Below are positions 8,507-17,338 of a stretch of DNA of 64,000 bases, in pieces. The translations under genes and the position numbers were made by a program. The stretch lies in contig DASVCR010000081.1 in assembly GCA_036381515.1 (NCBI GenBank), forward strand, positions 3,132-67,131, read 5' to 3'. The notes beneath the pieces are model-generated. The model was not told the DNA's origin, did no database searches, and was given only the letters and a program-made list of their open reading frames with translations. Positions within the stretch are counted from its first letter, which is position 1; the number at the start of each line of letters is the position of its first letter. Source of the stretch: ZC4RG20 sp036381515. GTDB taxonomy: Bacteria; Pseudomonadota; Gammaproteobacteria; Steroidobacterales; Rariloculaceae.

Positions 8507-9625
8507 TCATTCGGCGGCACGGTATGCGCGCCCCTTCCATTCGGCCCGCACGCCGCGCCAGTAGCCGAGCGCGGAATCGAGCGTCATGCCGAGAAAGAGC
8601 GCGGCCGCGAAAGGCAGCGTCGCGACCCACCACGCGGGCAGCCGATAGAAGCGGACGACCGGGTAATAGGCCGCGCCCATCGCGGCGAGCGCGCCCGCCC
8701 CGGCCGCGACGTCGAGCGCCGTCGGCGGCACGGCGATCGCGGCGACCGGTACGACGAACACGAGCAGCATCGCCGCGACCGTCGCAGCGAGCAGCACCGG
8801 CGAATAGCGCAGCTGCGTGAACGCGGTTCGGCTCACCATCCGCCAGAAGTCGCCGAAGTCGTACGGTCGCAGGCTTCGCACCGAGCGGCTCATGCCGATC
8901 CAGAGCCGATAGCCCTGCCGCTTGAGCCGAGCGGCCAGCGTGCAGTCGTCGATCAGCGCGTCGCGCAGCGCGGCGAAGCCGCCGACGGCGCGCAACGCGT
9001 CCGCCGAGACGAGGATGCAGCCGCCCGCGGCGGCCGCGACTCGGCTCTGCGGCGAGTTCGCGAGCGCGAACGGATAGATCAGCTTGAAGAAGAACACGAA
9101 AGGCGGCGCGAGCAGCCGCTCCGCGAACGTCTCGCAGCGGAGCGTCGCCATGATCGTCACGAGATCGGCGCCCGTGTCGCGCGACCGCTCGACGAGCGCG
9201 GCGATGCTGCCGGGCGCGAGCTCGATGTCCGCGTCGAGCAGCAGCACGCGCGGGCGCCGCACGTGCTCGAGGCCCTGGTGCAGCGCCCACAGCTTGCCGC
9301 TCCATCCCGCGGGCCGCGGCCGGCCCGCGACGACCCGCAGCGTGAACGGCAGGACGGCGGCGAGCCGCGCGAGCACGCCGCCCGTGCCGTCGTCCGATTC
9401 GTCGTCGACGACGATGACTTCGAGACCCGGCCCCTGCGCGGCGAGCGCCGCGAGCGTGCGCTCGATCACCGCCGCCTCGTTGCGCGCCGGGATCAGCACG
9501 GTCACGTCGTCGAGCGGGCGCGTCTTGCCTTCCGCCTCGAGCCGCTCCCGGACGCGGTGCGGCTGCCACGGCAACAGCAGCACGGCGATCCACGCCGCGA
9601 GCGCGGCGAGCGCGAGCACGGTCAT
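8507..9625 (-). CDS. hpnB: Hopene-associated glycosyltransferase HpnB
   Basis: This family 2 glycosyltransferase of 372 residues has an N-terminal membrane helix (1-19). It has the nucleotide-sugar strands VTVLIPARNE and VIVVDDESDDG, a metal-binding DAD (131-133, LLLDADIEL), and an IDDCTLAARLKRQGYRLW acceptor segment, followed by several C-terminal membrane spans. Order and length match HpnB, which is found with hopanoid synthesis genes. No other hpn gene is in this window, so the substrate is inferred only from family membership. Confidence 0.8.
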   Translation of the reverse strand: MTVLALAALAAWIAVLLLPWQPHRVRERLEAEGKTRPLDDVTVLIPARNEAAVIERTLAALAAQGPGLEVIVVDDESDDGTGGVLARLAAVLPFTLRVVAGRPRPAGWSGKLWALHQGLEHVRRPRVLLLDADIELAPGSIAALVERSRDTGADLVTIMATLRCETFAERLLAPPFVFFFKLIYPFALANSPQSRVAAAAGGCILVSADALRAVGGFAALRDALIDDCTLAARLKRQGYRLWIGMSRSVRSLRPYDFGDFWRMVSRTAFTQLRYSPVLLAATVAAMLLVFVVPVAAIAVPPTALDVAAGAGALAAMGAAYYPVVRFYRLPAWWVATLPFAAALFLGMTLDSALGYWRGVRAEWKGRAYRAAE

Positions 9626-9677
9626 CGCGCCCGCCTCGACCCGAGCCGGGCGACCCGTCGCGGTGAAGCCGAGAGCG

Positions 9678-10895
9678 TCAGTCCCAGAAAATCAGGAAGT
9701 CCCACCACGGCTTGTCCTCGCCGTCGCCGGCCGACGGCTGCCGGTACGTGCGGTCCTCGCACGGCGTCGTGCCGTGATAGGGCAGATCCGACAGCAGGAC
9801 CGTGTCCGAGCCCGTGTATTGACCCTCGAAATAGAGCGGGTCCTCCGCGACGTAGTCGCGGCGCAGCGCCATCCGCTCCGGGTCGAGCGTGAAGCGCTCG
9901 ACGACGTGCAGCCGATCGCTGTGCGGCACGCGGCCGTCCGCCGACAGGATGCCCGGCGCGAAGCCGATCGTGTCGACGATCAGCACGTCGTCCTCCCAGC
10001 GCCCGATCGAGTGTCCCGCGACGCTCGGCTCGATGTCGGCCGGGTGCTCGTCCATGTCGAGATGGATCGTGCGCTCGATGCCCATCGAGCCGTAGAGCAG
10101 GCGGATCTCGTCCTCGCTCTGGATGATCCGGTTCACGTCCATCTCGAACGTCCAGTCGAACAGGATATTCGTCGGCTCGCAGCGCAGCCGCGGGTTGTCG
10201 GCGGACGCGAGATCGAGGCTTTCGATGACCGCGCGCCCCGCGTCCGTCAACGGCATCGCGCTCGGCCGGCGATTCCAGTAAGTGTCGACCGGATCCTCCT
10301 CCATCGACAGCGGCGTGCCGCGCGCGCCGGGAAACCCGGCGCCGCCGCCCGGGACCTCGCCGGGCTCGAACCGGTCGGCGACCGAGATCGGCACGAGCGT
10401 GCCGGCCTGGCCGCGCGGGTCGGTCATCACGCGCTGCTCGGCGGCCCAGTCGCCGGCGATGTTCGGGTCGCCGTTCGGCAGGCGCGCGGGCCGCTCCGCG
10501 GGCTCGGGTGCCGCGGGCTCCGTGAGCTGGCCGTACCGGTCGATGCTGCGGCCGTCCGCGAGGTAGGCCGTCGCGAGATAGCACGTCGTCGGGTCGCGCC
10601 GGTCCGGCGAGCCGAGGACACGGATCCGCGTGCCCGCGGCAAACATCTCCTCCGTCCAGCCTGAGCGGCGGAGGACCGTCGCCCCGCGCATCTCGCACCG
10701 CCACGATGTGACCTCCCCGCCCGGCCCCGTGACGTCGAGGTACAGCCACGAGTGCGGGTTGATGAACTCGACGCCCGTGACGACGCCGTCGAGCTCGATG
10801 TCCCGGTTCAGGTCGAAGTTCGCGACGCCGTGGTGGGCGTAGGCAAGGCTCGCGCACAAGAGCCCGGCAAGCGCCGAGCACGTCCTGCTCGTCAT
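9678..10895 (-). CDS. Secreted DUF6152-type protein (first of two paralogues)
   Basis: A signal peptide (MTSRTCSALAGLLCASLAYA) is followed by the HHGVANFD and FINPHSWLYLDV segments typical of DUF6152 proteins. A long C-terminal half contains GHSIGRWEDDVLIVDTIGF and HSDRLHVVERF. The 350-residue protein at 42096-43148 has the same plan (HHSFAPHFD, NPHAYVHIE, GHSIGRFEGDTLVVETANY). The start at 10895 was chosen to place the signal peptide at the N-terminus; longer in-frame sequence upstream is not protein-like. Function is unknown. It ends 53 bases before hpnB on the same strand. Confidence 0.8.
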   Translation of the reverse strand: MTSRTCSALAGLLCASLAYAHHGVANFDLNRDIELDGVVTGVEFINPHSWLYLDVTGPGGEVTSWRCEMRGATVLRRSGWTEEMFAAGTRIRVLGSPDRRDPTTCYLATAYLADGRSIDRYGQLTEPAAPEPAERPARLPNGDPNIAGDWAAEQRVMTDPRGQAGTLVPISVADRFEPGEVPGGGAGFPGARGTPLSMEEDPVDTYWNRRPSAMPLTDAGRAVIESLDLASADNPRLRCEPTNILFDWTFEMDVNRIIQSEDEIRLLYGSMGIERTIHLDMDEHPADIEPSVAGHSIGRWEDDVLIVDTIGFAPGILSADGRVPHSDRLHVVERFTLDPERMALRRDYVAEDPLYFEGQYTGSDTVLLSDLPYHGTTPCEDRTYRQPSAGDGEDKPWWDFLIFWD

Positions 10896-11421
10896 GGTCG
10901 TCCCCGTTTCGTGCGGCCCGCGGTCGAGCGGGCCGTTCCGAGTGTAGCCCGGCCGTCGAGCGAAGTCGCCGGTCGCGGCGGCGTGCGACGGTGTGCCGGC
11001 TCGATGCATCTATCGAATCAGCGGCTCGGCGGCCCGGCGAGCGCTTCTCGTCGCGTTCCGCACGCGGATCGGACACGACGCGGTGGCCGAATCGGCGAAG
11101 GCTTGGCCGTATTGACCAAAGAGGATCGCGGGCCGACCTCGGACGCCGCGGCGCGGCGTCGAGTTCCGTAAGCGGTATCAACGAGTTAAGGGGCACCGAT
11201 TGCGTGGCACGACATTCGCAATAGGCGAGCCGCTGGAAAGATATCGTGCCGGCGACCGTTCACGATGCGTCCTGGATCGACCCACGGGTTGCTTTGTGCG
11301 GTCCGGGGCAGCAGCGGCACTCCTCCCCTCCTTGATCGATTCTCGATTTCCTCCCGATCGAAGAATCGTCCCGCCGCTGCTGCCCCGTCTTCTTCATGAG
11401 CCCGGCGCTCGACCGACGGCA
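10896..11421. other. Intergenic with a long-range inverted repeat
   Basis: No gene is supported in these bases. The arms GGGGCAGCAGCGG (11305-11317) and CCGCTGCTGCCCC (11374-11386) are perfect reverse complements. Between them a second pair, CGATTCT (11337-11343) and AGAATCG (11362-11368), would extend the fold. The structure lies far upstream of the DUF6152 gene and might be a leader or transcript-end structure. Confidence 0.45.
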
Positions 11422-11447
11422 CGACGGCGGGCCGAAGCCCGCCGTCG
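11422..11447 (-). terminator. UUCG-capped hairpin after the TonB receptor gene
   Basis: Perfect 11-base arms (11422-11432 and 11437-11447) enclose CGAA, which reads UUCG in the minus-strand transcript and is flanked by C and G, forming an extra-stable tetraloop. It sits 21 bases past the receptor stop codon. No U-tract follows, so it may stabilise the 3' end rather than terminate alone. Confidence 0.6.
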
Positions 11448-11468
11448 CAGAGCGGCCGAGGCGCGTCG

Positions 11469-14400
11469 CTAGAAGGACATCGTCAAGCCGACGAAGGCGC
11501 GCCTGCCGAGCACGTCGTAGTACTGCGCGTTGAAGCTCGCGGCGTTCCGGTTCGGGTTCGTCGGATTCAGCGGATCGCTGCCGACGATCGGCGGCTCCTC
11601 GTCCAGCAGGTTGTCGATGCCGGCACGCAGCGTCATGCGGTCGTTGACCTGGTAGTCCGCGAACAGATTGAAGCGGTTATACGACCCGACGCCGAGAACG
11701 GTGAGCGTGTTGTTGAAATCGCGCGGCTTCGCGGCATCCTCGACCGACGGCAGGTGGTACCAGTTCAGCGCGACCGTCGCGTTCCCGCCCGAGAACGTGT
11801 AGCCGACCGTCGAATTCAACCTGTAGTCGAACTGGCCGCCCTGCCCGAGCGAGCCCTTCCAATCGATGAACGGCTCACCCGGCGCATCCTGCAGCTTGAA
11901 CTCGTTGAGGTAGGTCAGCATCGAGTTCACGAACAACGAGCCGCCGCCGATGTCGCCGCTCCAATTGACCTGCAGATCGACGCCGGACGTCTCGAGCGTG
12001 CCCTGGTTCACGTAAGGCGAGTCGACGATGTTGCGCTCGCCCGTGATCGGATGACGGTTGATCATCCGGCAATAGCCGCCCGGATCGTCGAGCGAGTAGG
12101 TCGGATTGCTCTTGCCGTCCGCGTTGAAACATTGCTGGTACACGAACACGGGACTGACCGGCGAGATCCAATCCGTGACCTCGATGTTGTACATGTCGAT
12201 CGACGCCGTCAGGCCCTCGAAGCGGCCGGGGCCCGAGAACACGACGCCGAAGGTCCACGTATCGGCCGACTCGGCACGAACGTTCGGGTTCCCCTGCTCG
12301 TAGACGTTCTCGAGCGGGAAGAACGGCGCTCCGGGGCGCTCGAAGTTGTTGGCCTGGTCCGTGCCCGGCGTACCGCCGAACGGCGTGTTCGGATTGCCGA
12401 TGATGTCGATGCAGAGCTGCTGCACCTTGAGCCGGTCGGGATTCCCCTCGACGTTGCCCCAAGGCGCTCGCGTCGTGTGCGAGCATGGATCGCTCGGTGC
12501 GAAGCCCACGGTCAGCATCGTCGGCCCCTGGAACATCTCCGCCGTGTTCGGCGCGCGCGTCGCAGCCTGGAAGCCGCCGCGCAAGCGGATCGATTCCGAC
12601 GGCGCGTAGTCGAACAGCGCCTTCCACGTATCGACGTCGCCGGCCGCCGTGTTGAACTCGGAATAACGGTAGCCGAGCTCGAGATTGAGGCGCTGGGTGA
12701 CCGGCACGAGCAGCTCGCCGTACACCTCCTTCACGTTCATCTCGCCGGCGGTGTCGTTCGAGACGAAGATGCCGATCGGGTGGTCGTTAGAGTCGACGTC
12801 GTCGTTCAGCGGCTCGAAGCTGAACTCGTTGTTGCGGTACGCGGCACCGGCCGCGAACCTGAGCTGACCGGCGCGCAGGTCGGCGATCGCGCCTTGGATG
12901 TTGAACTCGACGACGTCCTGCGTCAGCTGCGACGACGCGCGCCCCCGAAGGTCCATCGACTCGAGGCAGCGCGGGTGCACCTCTCCGCCGAAGATCGGCA
13001 GGCCCGTCGGGCAATCGAGCTTGTACTCGCGCTCGATCGTCTCGTTCTCGACCTGGCCGAAATTGGGCCGCTCGACCAGCATCCGATAGCGCTGCAGCGA
13101 CGGCAGCGACCGATAGTCGTTGCGCGTGTTGGTCTCGCCCGTCGAAGCGTGGAAATCCCACGTCCAATCGCTGTTCGGGAAGGAGCCCTCGAGACCCGCG
13201 AGGAGCTGGTAGACGTCGTTGTTGTTCTCGGTCGTGAACGGCTCGCCGTAGAAGTCGATGCCGCGGAAAAGCCGCCACTCGGCCGTCGGATCGGGCCGCG
13301 AATCGAGCAGCGTCTGCAGCGCCGGCGGCAAAGGCCGCCCGTCGTTCGGAACGAACGCCTGCCAGACCGTGATCGCCGGCGGGATACCGCCCGTCGTCGT
13401 GACGACGTTGTTGCTGTAGGTCACCTGGGCGAATGCCGTCAGGTTCTCGCTCACGTCGTAGGTCGCGCGCCCGAACAGCGAACGACGCTCCTGCGGCGTC
13501 GACGCCATGCCGCCCGTGAACTGCGTCGCGAGGTTGCCGTTCCTGCCGCGGTGGACGCCGACGTAACCCTGGCCGTCCGACTCGATCTGTCCGAGCGGAC
13601 CTTTGTAACCGCGCGCGCCGCTGAGAACGAAAGGCGTGCCGTCCGGGTTGAAATAGATCTCGTTGATGCGCGTGACGTCGATCGTTCCGGGCGCGAAGCC
13701 GTGCACCGCGAAGATCTCGTCCACGGCCTCCTGCGTCGGCCGATTCGTGGGGCCGGCGAAGGAGATGCCGGGCGCGTGCATGAAGCCGCCGGCGTTCGTT
13801 TCAGGATCGAACCAGCCTTCGCGGTAGAAGTCGCGGTCGCGCTGCCAGACGACCTCGCGGTCGTACCACTCGATACCGACCATCGCGTTGCCGCGGCCGT
13901 CCGCCGAGTTCGCGCCGACCAGCATCGTGAAGCGCCTTTCCTCGCCGTCGCCCTCCCCGGTCACCGAGGTCTGGAAATCGAGGTCCACGCCTTCGAAGTC
14001 GTCCTTCAGCACGAAGTTCACGACGCCGGCCAGCGCGTCCGGGCCGTAGACGGCCGATGCGCCGCCCGTGATGGTCTCGACGCGCGCGATCGCGGCCGCC
14101 GGGATCGTGTTGATGTCGACGACGAGCGCGGCGTTCGACGGCTGCGGGCGCCGGCCGTCGAGGAGCACGAGCGTGCGGTTCGTGCCGATGCCGCGCAGGT
14201 TCGCGCTCGCGATACCGAGCGTCGTCGTCGGGCTGCCCTGCCCGCCCGACACGAACTGCGTGCCGGCCGGCACGAACTGCGGCATCTGATTCAGGACGGA
14301 CTCGACACTGAGCGTGCTCGATTGCGAGAGCCTCGCGGCGTCTACCGTCATGATCGGGCTCGGCGCCGCGAAGTCGCGACGCACGATGCGCGAGCCCGTC

Positions 14401-14528
14401 ACCGTGACTTCCTCGATGGGGCCTTCCTGGGCCGACGCGGGTGTCGACAAATAGGTCGCGCCGAGTACGCTCGAGACGGTCGTCGCGAGCGTGCCGAAGC
14501 GCGACGCAGGCACTGCGTAGTGGTTCAC
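11469..14528 (-). CDS. TonB-dependent outer-membrane receptor
   Basis: The 1019-residue protein has a signal peptide, a TonB-box-like stretch after it (EGPIEEVTVTGSRI), a plug domain (about 50-190, with LRGIGTNRTLVLLDGRRP and GGASAVYGPDALAGVVNFVL) and a 22-strand-type barrel ending in AFVGLTMSF with the terminal Phe. It imports an unknown large substrate across the outer membrane. Start is a GTG with AGGGGGAG just upstream. The dioxygenase genes lie upstream on the same strand, the nearest 246 bases away. A UUCG hairpin follows its stop codon. Confidence 0.93.
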   Translation of the reverse strand: MNHYAVPASRFGTLATTVSSVLGATYLSTPASAQEGPIEEVTVTGSRIVRRDFAAPSPIMTVDAARLSQSSTLSVESVLNQMPQFVPAGTQFVSGGQGSPTTTLGIASANLRGIGTNRTLVLLDGRRPQPSNAALVVDINTIPAAAIARVETITGGASAVYGPDALAGVVNFVLKDDFEGVDLDFQTSVTGEGDGEERRFTMLVGANSADGRGNAMVGIEWYDREVVWQRDRDFYREGWFDPETNAGGFMHAPGISFAGPTNRPTQEAVDEIFAVHGFAPGTIDVTRINEIYFNPDGTPFVLSGARGYKGPLGQIESDGQGYVGVHRGRNGNLATQFTGGMASTPQERRSLFGRATYDVSENLTAFAQVTYSNNVVTTTGGIPPAITVWQAFVPNDGRPLPPALQTLLDSRPDPTAEWRLFRGIDFYGEPFTTENNNDVYQLLAGLEGSFPNSDWTWDFHASTGETNTRNDYRSLPSLQRYRMLVERPNFGQVENETIEREYKLDCPTGLPIFGGEVHPRCLESMDLRGRASSQLTQDVVEFNIQGAIADLRAGQLRFAAGAAYRNNEFSFEPLNDDVDSNDHPIGIFVSNDTAGEMNVKEVYGELLVPVTQRLNLELGYRYSEFNTAAGDVDTWKALFDYAPSESIRLRGGFQAATRAPNTAEMFQGPTMLTVGFAPSDPCSHTTRAPWGNVEGNPDRLKVQQLCIDIIGNPNTPFGGTPGTDQANNFERPGAPFFPLENVYEQGNPNVRAESADTWTFGVVFSGPGRFEGLTASIDMYNIEVTDWISPVSPVFVYQQCFNADGKSNPTYSLDDPGGYCRMINRHPITGERNIVDSPYVNQGTLETSGVDLQVNWSGDIGGGSLFVNSMLTYLNEFKLQDAPGEPFIDWKGSLGQGGQFDYRLNSTVGYTFSGGNATVALNWYHLPSVEDAAKPRDFNNTLTVLGVGSYNRFNLFADYQVNDRMTLRAGIDNLLDEEPPIVGSDPLNPTNPNRNAASFNAQYYDVLGRRAFVGLTMSF

Positions 14529-14774
14529 GTGATCTCCCCCTTGTTTTGGTTTGCTGCGTCAGCGTTGTTGCCGAAACGAGACACAAACGCCGCCGCCGAC
14601 TTCGGAATCGCTACCCTCTACCCCGCGCGCGCCGTTTCCTGTTGCAAATGGACGCGCATCCGTAGCGATCCTGTATACAAATCGATCTTATGACAAAAGG
14701 ATTCACCTCCGTATATATCGCCTGGGACACTATTATCCCCGATACCCCTTATCCCTTGCGTCCGGACGGCCTCG

Positions 14775-15785
14775 TCATTCGAGCTGGAGCACCCGCCGGC
14801 TGCGGATGAACTGCGACAGGATCCATTTCTCGCCGCGCAGCGGCGGCCGGCCGGCATGCCACGTGCGCAGGTCGGGCCGGCCGCCCGGCAGCACGTTGAC
14901 GAAGAAAAGGCCGTCGCCGCGCCGCCCTTTGTGGCGGATCCCGAGCCGCGGGAACTCCGTCTCCCCGCCTTCGTAGGTATCGTTCAAATACACGAGGAAC
15001 GTGATGATCCGCTCGCCGCGAGTGCGAACTTCCTCCTCGTATCCGGGGGTCGCCGGATCGACGAAGTCGTAGTGATTCGAAATCTCCTGACCCGCCGCAT
15101 AGTGCAGCACGGTCGCGCCTTCCATGTTGACGAGCGGCACTCCGGTCGCTACCGCGATCCGGGTCTGCACCATCAGGTGGACGAGATCGGTCTCCATCAG
15201 ATTGAAGCCGGCCGCGCTGTTCGTCCGCGTCTCGGAGACGACGTCCTGCTTGCTGCTCGCGTCGTAGACGCGAGCGCGCTCGAGCCGCCCGCGCGACCGC
15301 TCGATCAGCCACGTGCAGACCTCGTCGTCGACGAACGACGGCACCAGCCGGATGTCCGGGCCGTCATGAAGCGCGATCGCGCGCGGCACGTTCGCCCACG
15401 ACGCGACGTCGATGCGCCCGCCGCCCGCCGCGGCGAGCACGCGAAGCTGATCGGCCGCAGGCTGCCAGCCGCGGCGCGCGGCCAGGGCCGCGAGCTCGAG
15501 CGCGCTCTTCCAGTCGTGCCGGCCGCCCAGGCCGGCCGCGGCGAGCACCGCGAGCAGCGCGGCCGCTTCGGCGCCGCCCTCCATCGCCGCCTCGCGCATG
15601 AACACGACGCCCTCGCGCCACAGGAGCGGCGCGCGGTCCCCGACGATCAGACGCTTCGCGAGCCGCGTCTTCGCCTCGACGTCGCCGCGCTGCGTCGCGC
15701 GCGCGAGGCAGTCGATCGCTTCGTCATGACGGCCTTCGGCGTCGTGCCGCTCGGCCAGCTCGATTTCGGCCGCCGTCGACGTCAA
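14775..15785 (-). CDS. Prolyl 4-hydroxylase-like 2OG-Fe(II) oxygenase, copy 1
   Basis: Residues 1-120 are alpha-helical with Sel1/TPR-like character (AERHDAEGRHDEAIDCLARA). Residues 145-336 form a P4Hc-type dioxygenase: iron ligands His238 and Asp240 (NHYDF) and His310 (TWHAG), and Lys320 for 2-oxoglutarate (GEKW). ITFLVYLNDTYEGGETEFP is typical of the prolyl hydroxylase alpha-subunit family. It is about 60% identical by eye over the catalytic part to the gene at 17339-18397. It lies 24 bases downstream of another 2OG oxygenase gene, so an operon is likely. The target, free amino acid or protein, is unknown. Confidence 0.87.
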   Translation of the reverse strand: MTSTAAEIELAERHDAEGRHDEAIDCLARATQRGDVEAKTRLAKRLIVGDRAPLLWREGVVFMREAAMEGGAEAAALLAVLAAAGLGGRHDWKSALELAALAARRGWQPAADQLRVLAAAGGGRIDVASWANVPRAIALHDGPDIRLVPSFVDDEVCTWLIERSRGRLERARVYDASSKQDVVSETRTNSAAGFNLMETDLVHLMVQTRIAVATGVPLVNMEGATVLHYAAGQEISNHYDFVDPATPGYEEEVRTRGERIITFLVYLNDTYEGGETEFPRLGIRHKGRRGDGLFFVNVLPGGRPDLRTWHAGRPPLRGEKWILSQFIRSRRVLQLE

Positions 15786-15809
15786 CGCAGCACCTCCCGG
15801 CGACGGGCT

Positions 15810-16436
15810 CTACCTGAGGCTGAGCTTGTGCAGCGCACCGAAGTCGCCTCTCGCGAAGACGTTGAACGCGAGACACCAGCGCTCCTCGTCCGATTCGTTC
15901 GGGTCGACCGAGTGCGATACGACGGACGGGAACAGACAGATGTCGTTCGTCTTAGGCTTATGGCCCCAGCTCTTGCAGTTGTAGATGTTGAACTTCTCGA
16001 TGTCGAGATCGAGCGCGGGCGGGAACGGAATGAGGCTCAGCACGTCCCTGTGGAAGACGAGATCGCCGCTCCTGTCGTTCGTCTTCAGATAGAGCACACC
16101 CGAGATCAGCGAGTTGTGGTGAATGTGCGGACCCGCCGAGTGGCCGCGCCGGTGGCGGTTGATCCACGAATCCGTGACGTAGAACGTGATCCTGCTGCTC
16201 ACGCCGAGCAGCTCCCGCGTGTACGTCTCCACTTCCCGCATCACGATCTCGTGCACGTGCGCGAACTCGGGCCGGTGGAGCACCCTCTTGTCCACCGAGC
16301 TCAGGAAGTTGTACGTCCCGCCGCCCGGCATCGTCGACGTGTACTCGAGCGCCTCGAGATCGGGCCTTTCGAAATCGCCGACGTTGTTCACGTACAGAGG
16401 CGTCGAAAAGAGCGGAAAGATCATCGGCTTGTTCAT
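15810..16436 (-). CDS. 2OG-Fe(II) oxygenase of the TIGR02466 type
   Basis: The 208-residue protein starts MNKPMIFPLFSTPLYV, the usual opening of this family. Candidate iron ligands are His104/His106 (GPHIHHNSLISGVLYL) and His175 (SVVSHSV), and Arg186 (EERWCLAFN) could bind 2-oxoglutarate. Family members occur in Gammaproteobacteria near TonB receptors, but the reaction is not established. It lies between the first prolyl hydroxylase-like gene (24 bases downstream) and the GNAT gene (31 bases upstream), all on the minus strand. Confidence 0.8.
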   Translation of the reverse strand: MNKPMIFPLFSTPLYVNNVGDFERPDLEALEYTSTMPGGGTYNFLSSVDKRVLHRPEFAHVHEIVMREVETYTRELLGVSSRITFYVTDSWINRHRRGHSAGPHIHHNSLISGVLYLKTNDRSGDLVFHRDVLSLIPFPPALDLDIEKFNIYNCKSWGHKPKTNDICLFPSVVSHSVDPNESDEERWCLAFNVFARGDFGALHKLSLR

Positions 16437-16467
16437 CGGCGGCTCTCCGGCCGGACTCGCCCGGGGC

Positions 16468-17307
16468 TCATGCGGGGACGAAGTCGATATCCGCGGTGTC
16501 CTGCACCGGCCCATAGCCGAGCCGGCGGCACACCCAGTCCGCGATCGGGTTCTCGGGATCGAGACAGAAGTACGACCGCTCGAGCCCGCGCTCGAGCAAT
16601 CGGCGGCTGAACGCGGCGACCGCCGCCGTCGCGTAACCCCGCTCGCGAAGCTCCGGCGGCGTGTACAGGATGCCGATGGCGGCCGCATCGCGCGTCTCGC
16701 GCAGCACGCCGAGCATGCAGCACGGCGCGCCGTCGTCCCAGAAGTAGAGCTGCCCGATCGCGCAGAGCTCTACGCTGACGCGGCCGTCGAGCGCGGCGAG
16801 GCCGCTTTCGGCGGCGAACGCGGCGCCCCACCGTTGCGCAACGGGCACATCGGCGGGGGTCGCAGCGCGCAGCGCGCCCTTCGGCGGCGCCGCGGTCGGG
16901 ACGATCGCGCAGTGCGCGAGCAGGCGCTGGCGCGACTGCACGGACCAGCTCCCGCCGTGCAGCTCGATCCATCTCGCCGCGTACGCGCTCACGGCGGGCT
17001 CGGGCCCCGCTACCCCGGACAACGTGCGATAGAAGCCGCGGACGCTGTCGACGAGCGCCGGGATCGCGCCGAGCGGCAGAGCGGTCAGTCCGAGGCGGAA
17101 CGGGGGCATGCGGAATGCGCAGCCGACGATCTCGTCGCCCTCCTCGACGGTCGCCCAGTACGGGGGCAACGGAAAGCGCGCGTCGCCGCGGCTCGCGAAG
17201 CGCGCGCTCGTGAGCGCCATCGCGTTCTCCATCTCCGCGCGCCCGAGCCACGCCCCGGCGCGGGCCAGGAACTCGCGTGCGTCGGGATAAAGGCGGATCG
17301 TCGTCAT
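16468..17307 (-). CDS. GNAT-family N-acetyltransferase
   Basis: About 279 residues. The C-terminal half carries the acetyl-CoA site, PPELRERGYATAAVAAF, following the pattern R/Q-x-x-G-x-G/A, and ends with LDPENPIADWVCRRLGYGPV. The N-terminal half is a degenerate GNAT-like domain. I used the ATG at 17307, nine bases after AGGA; a TTG at 17313 is in frame. It sits inside the run of three dioxygenases, 31 bases from both neighbours, and so probably acts on the same product or peptide. Confidence 0.85.
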   Translation of the reverse strand: MTTIRLYPDAREFLARAGAWLGRAEMENAMALTSARFASRGDARFPLPPYWATVEEGDEIVGCAFRMPPFRLGLTALPLGAIPALVDSVRGFYRTLSGVAGPEPAVSAYAARWIELHGGSWSVQSRQRLLAHCAIVPTAAPPKGALRAATPADVPVAQRWGAAFAAESGLAALDGRVSVELCAIGQLYFWDDGAPCCMLGVLRETRDAAAIGILYTPPELRERGYATAAVAAFSRRLLERGLERSYFCLDPENPIADWVCRRLGYGPVQDTADIDFVPA

Positions 17308-17338
17308 CTGCAAGGTCCTGCCGGACGACGTGCTCCGG

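Noticed and set aside
11186..11422. 78-codon open frame in the gap after the TonB receptor
   Set aside because: It spans the long inverted repeat, has no ribosome binding site and no recognisable sequence.
11754..14693. 979-codon open frame on the plus strand
   Set aside because: It lies antisense to the complete TonB receptor, is dominated by Arg, Val and Asp as expected of a GC-rich shadow frame, and shows no domain or ribosome binding site.
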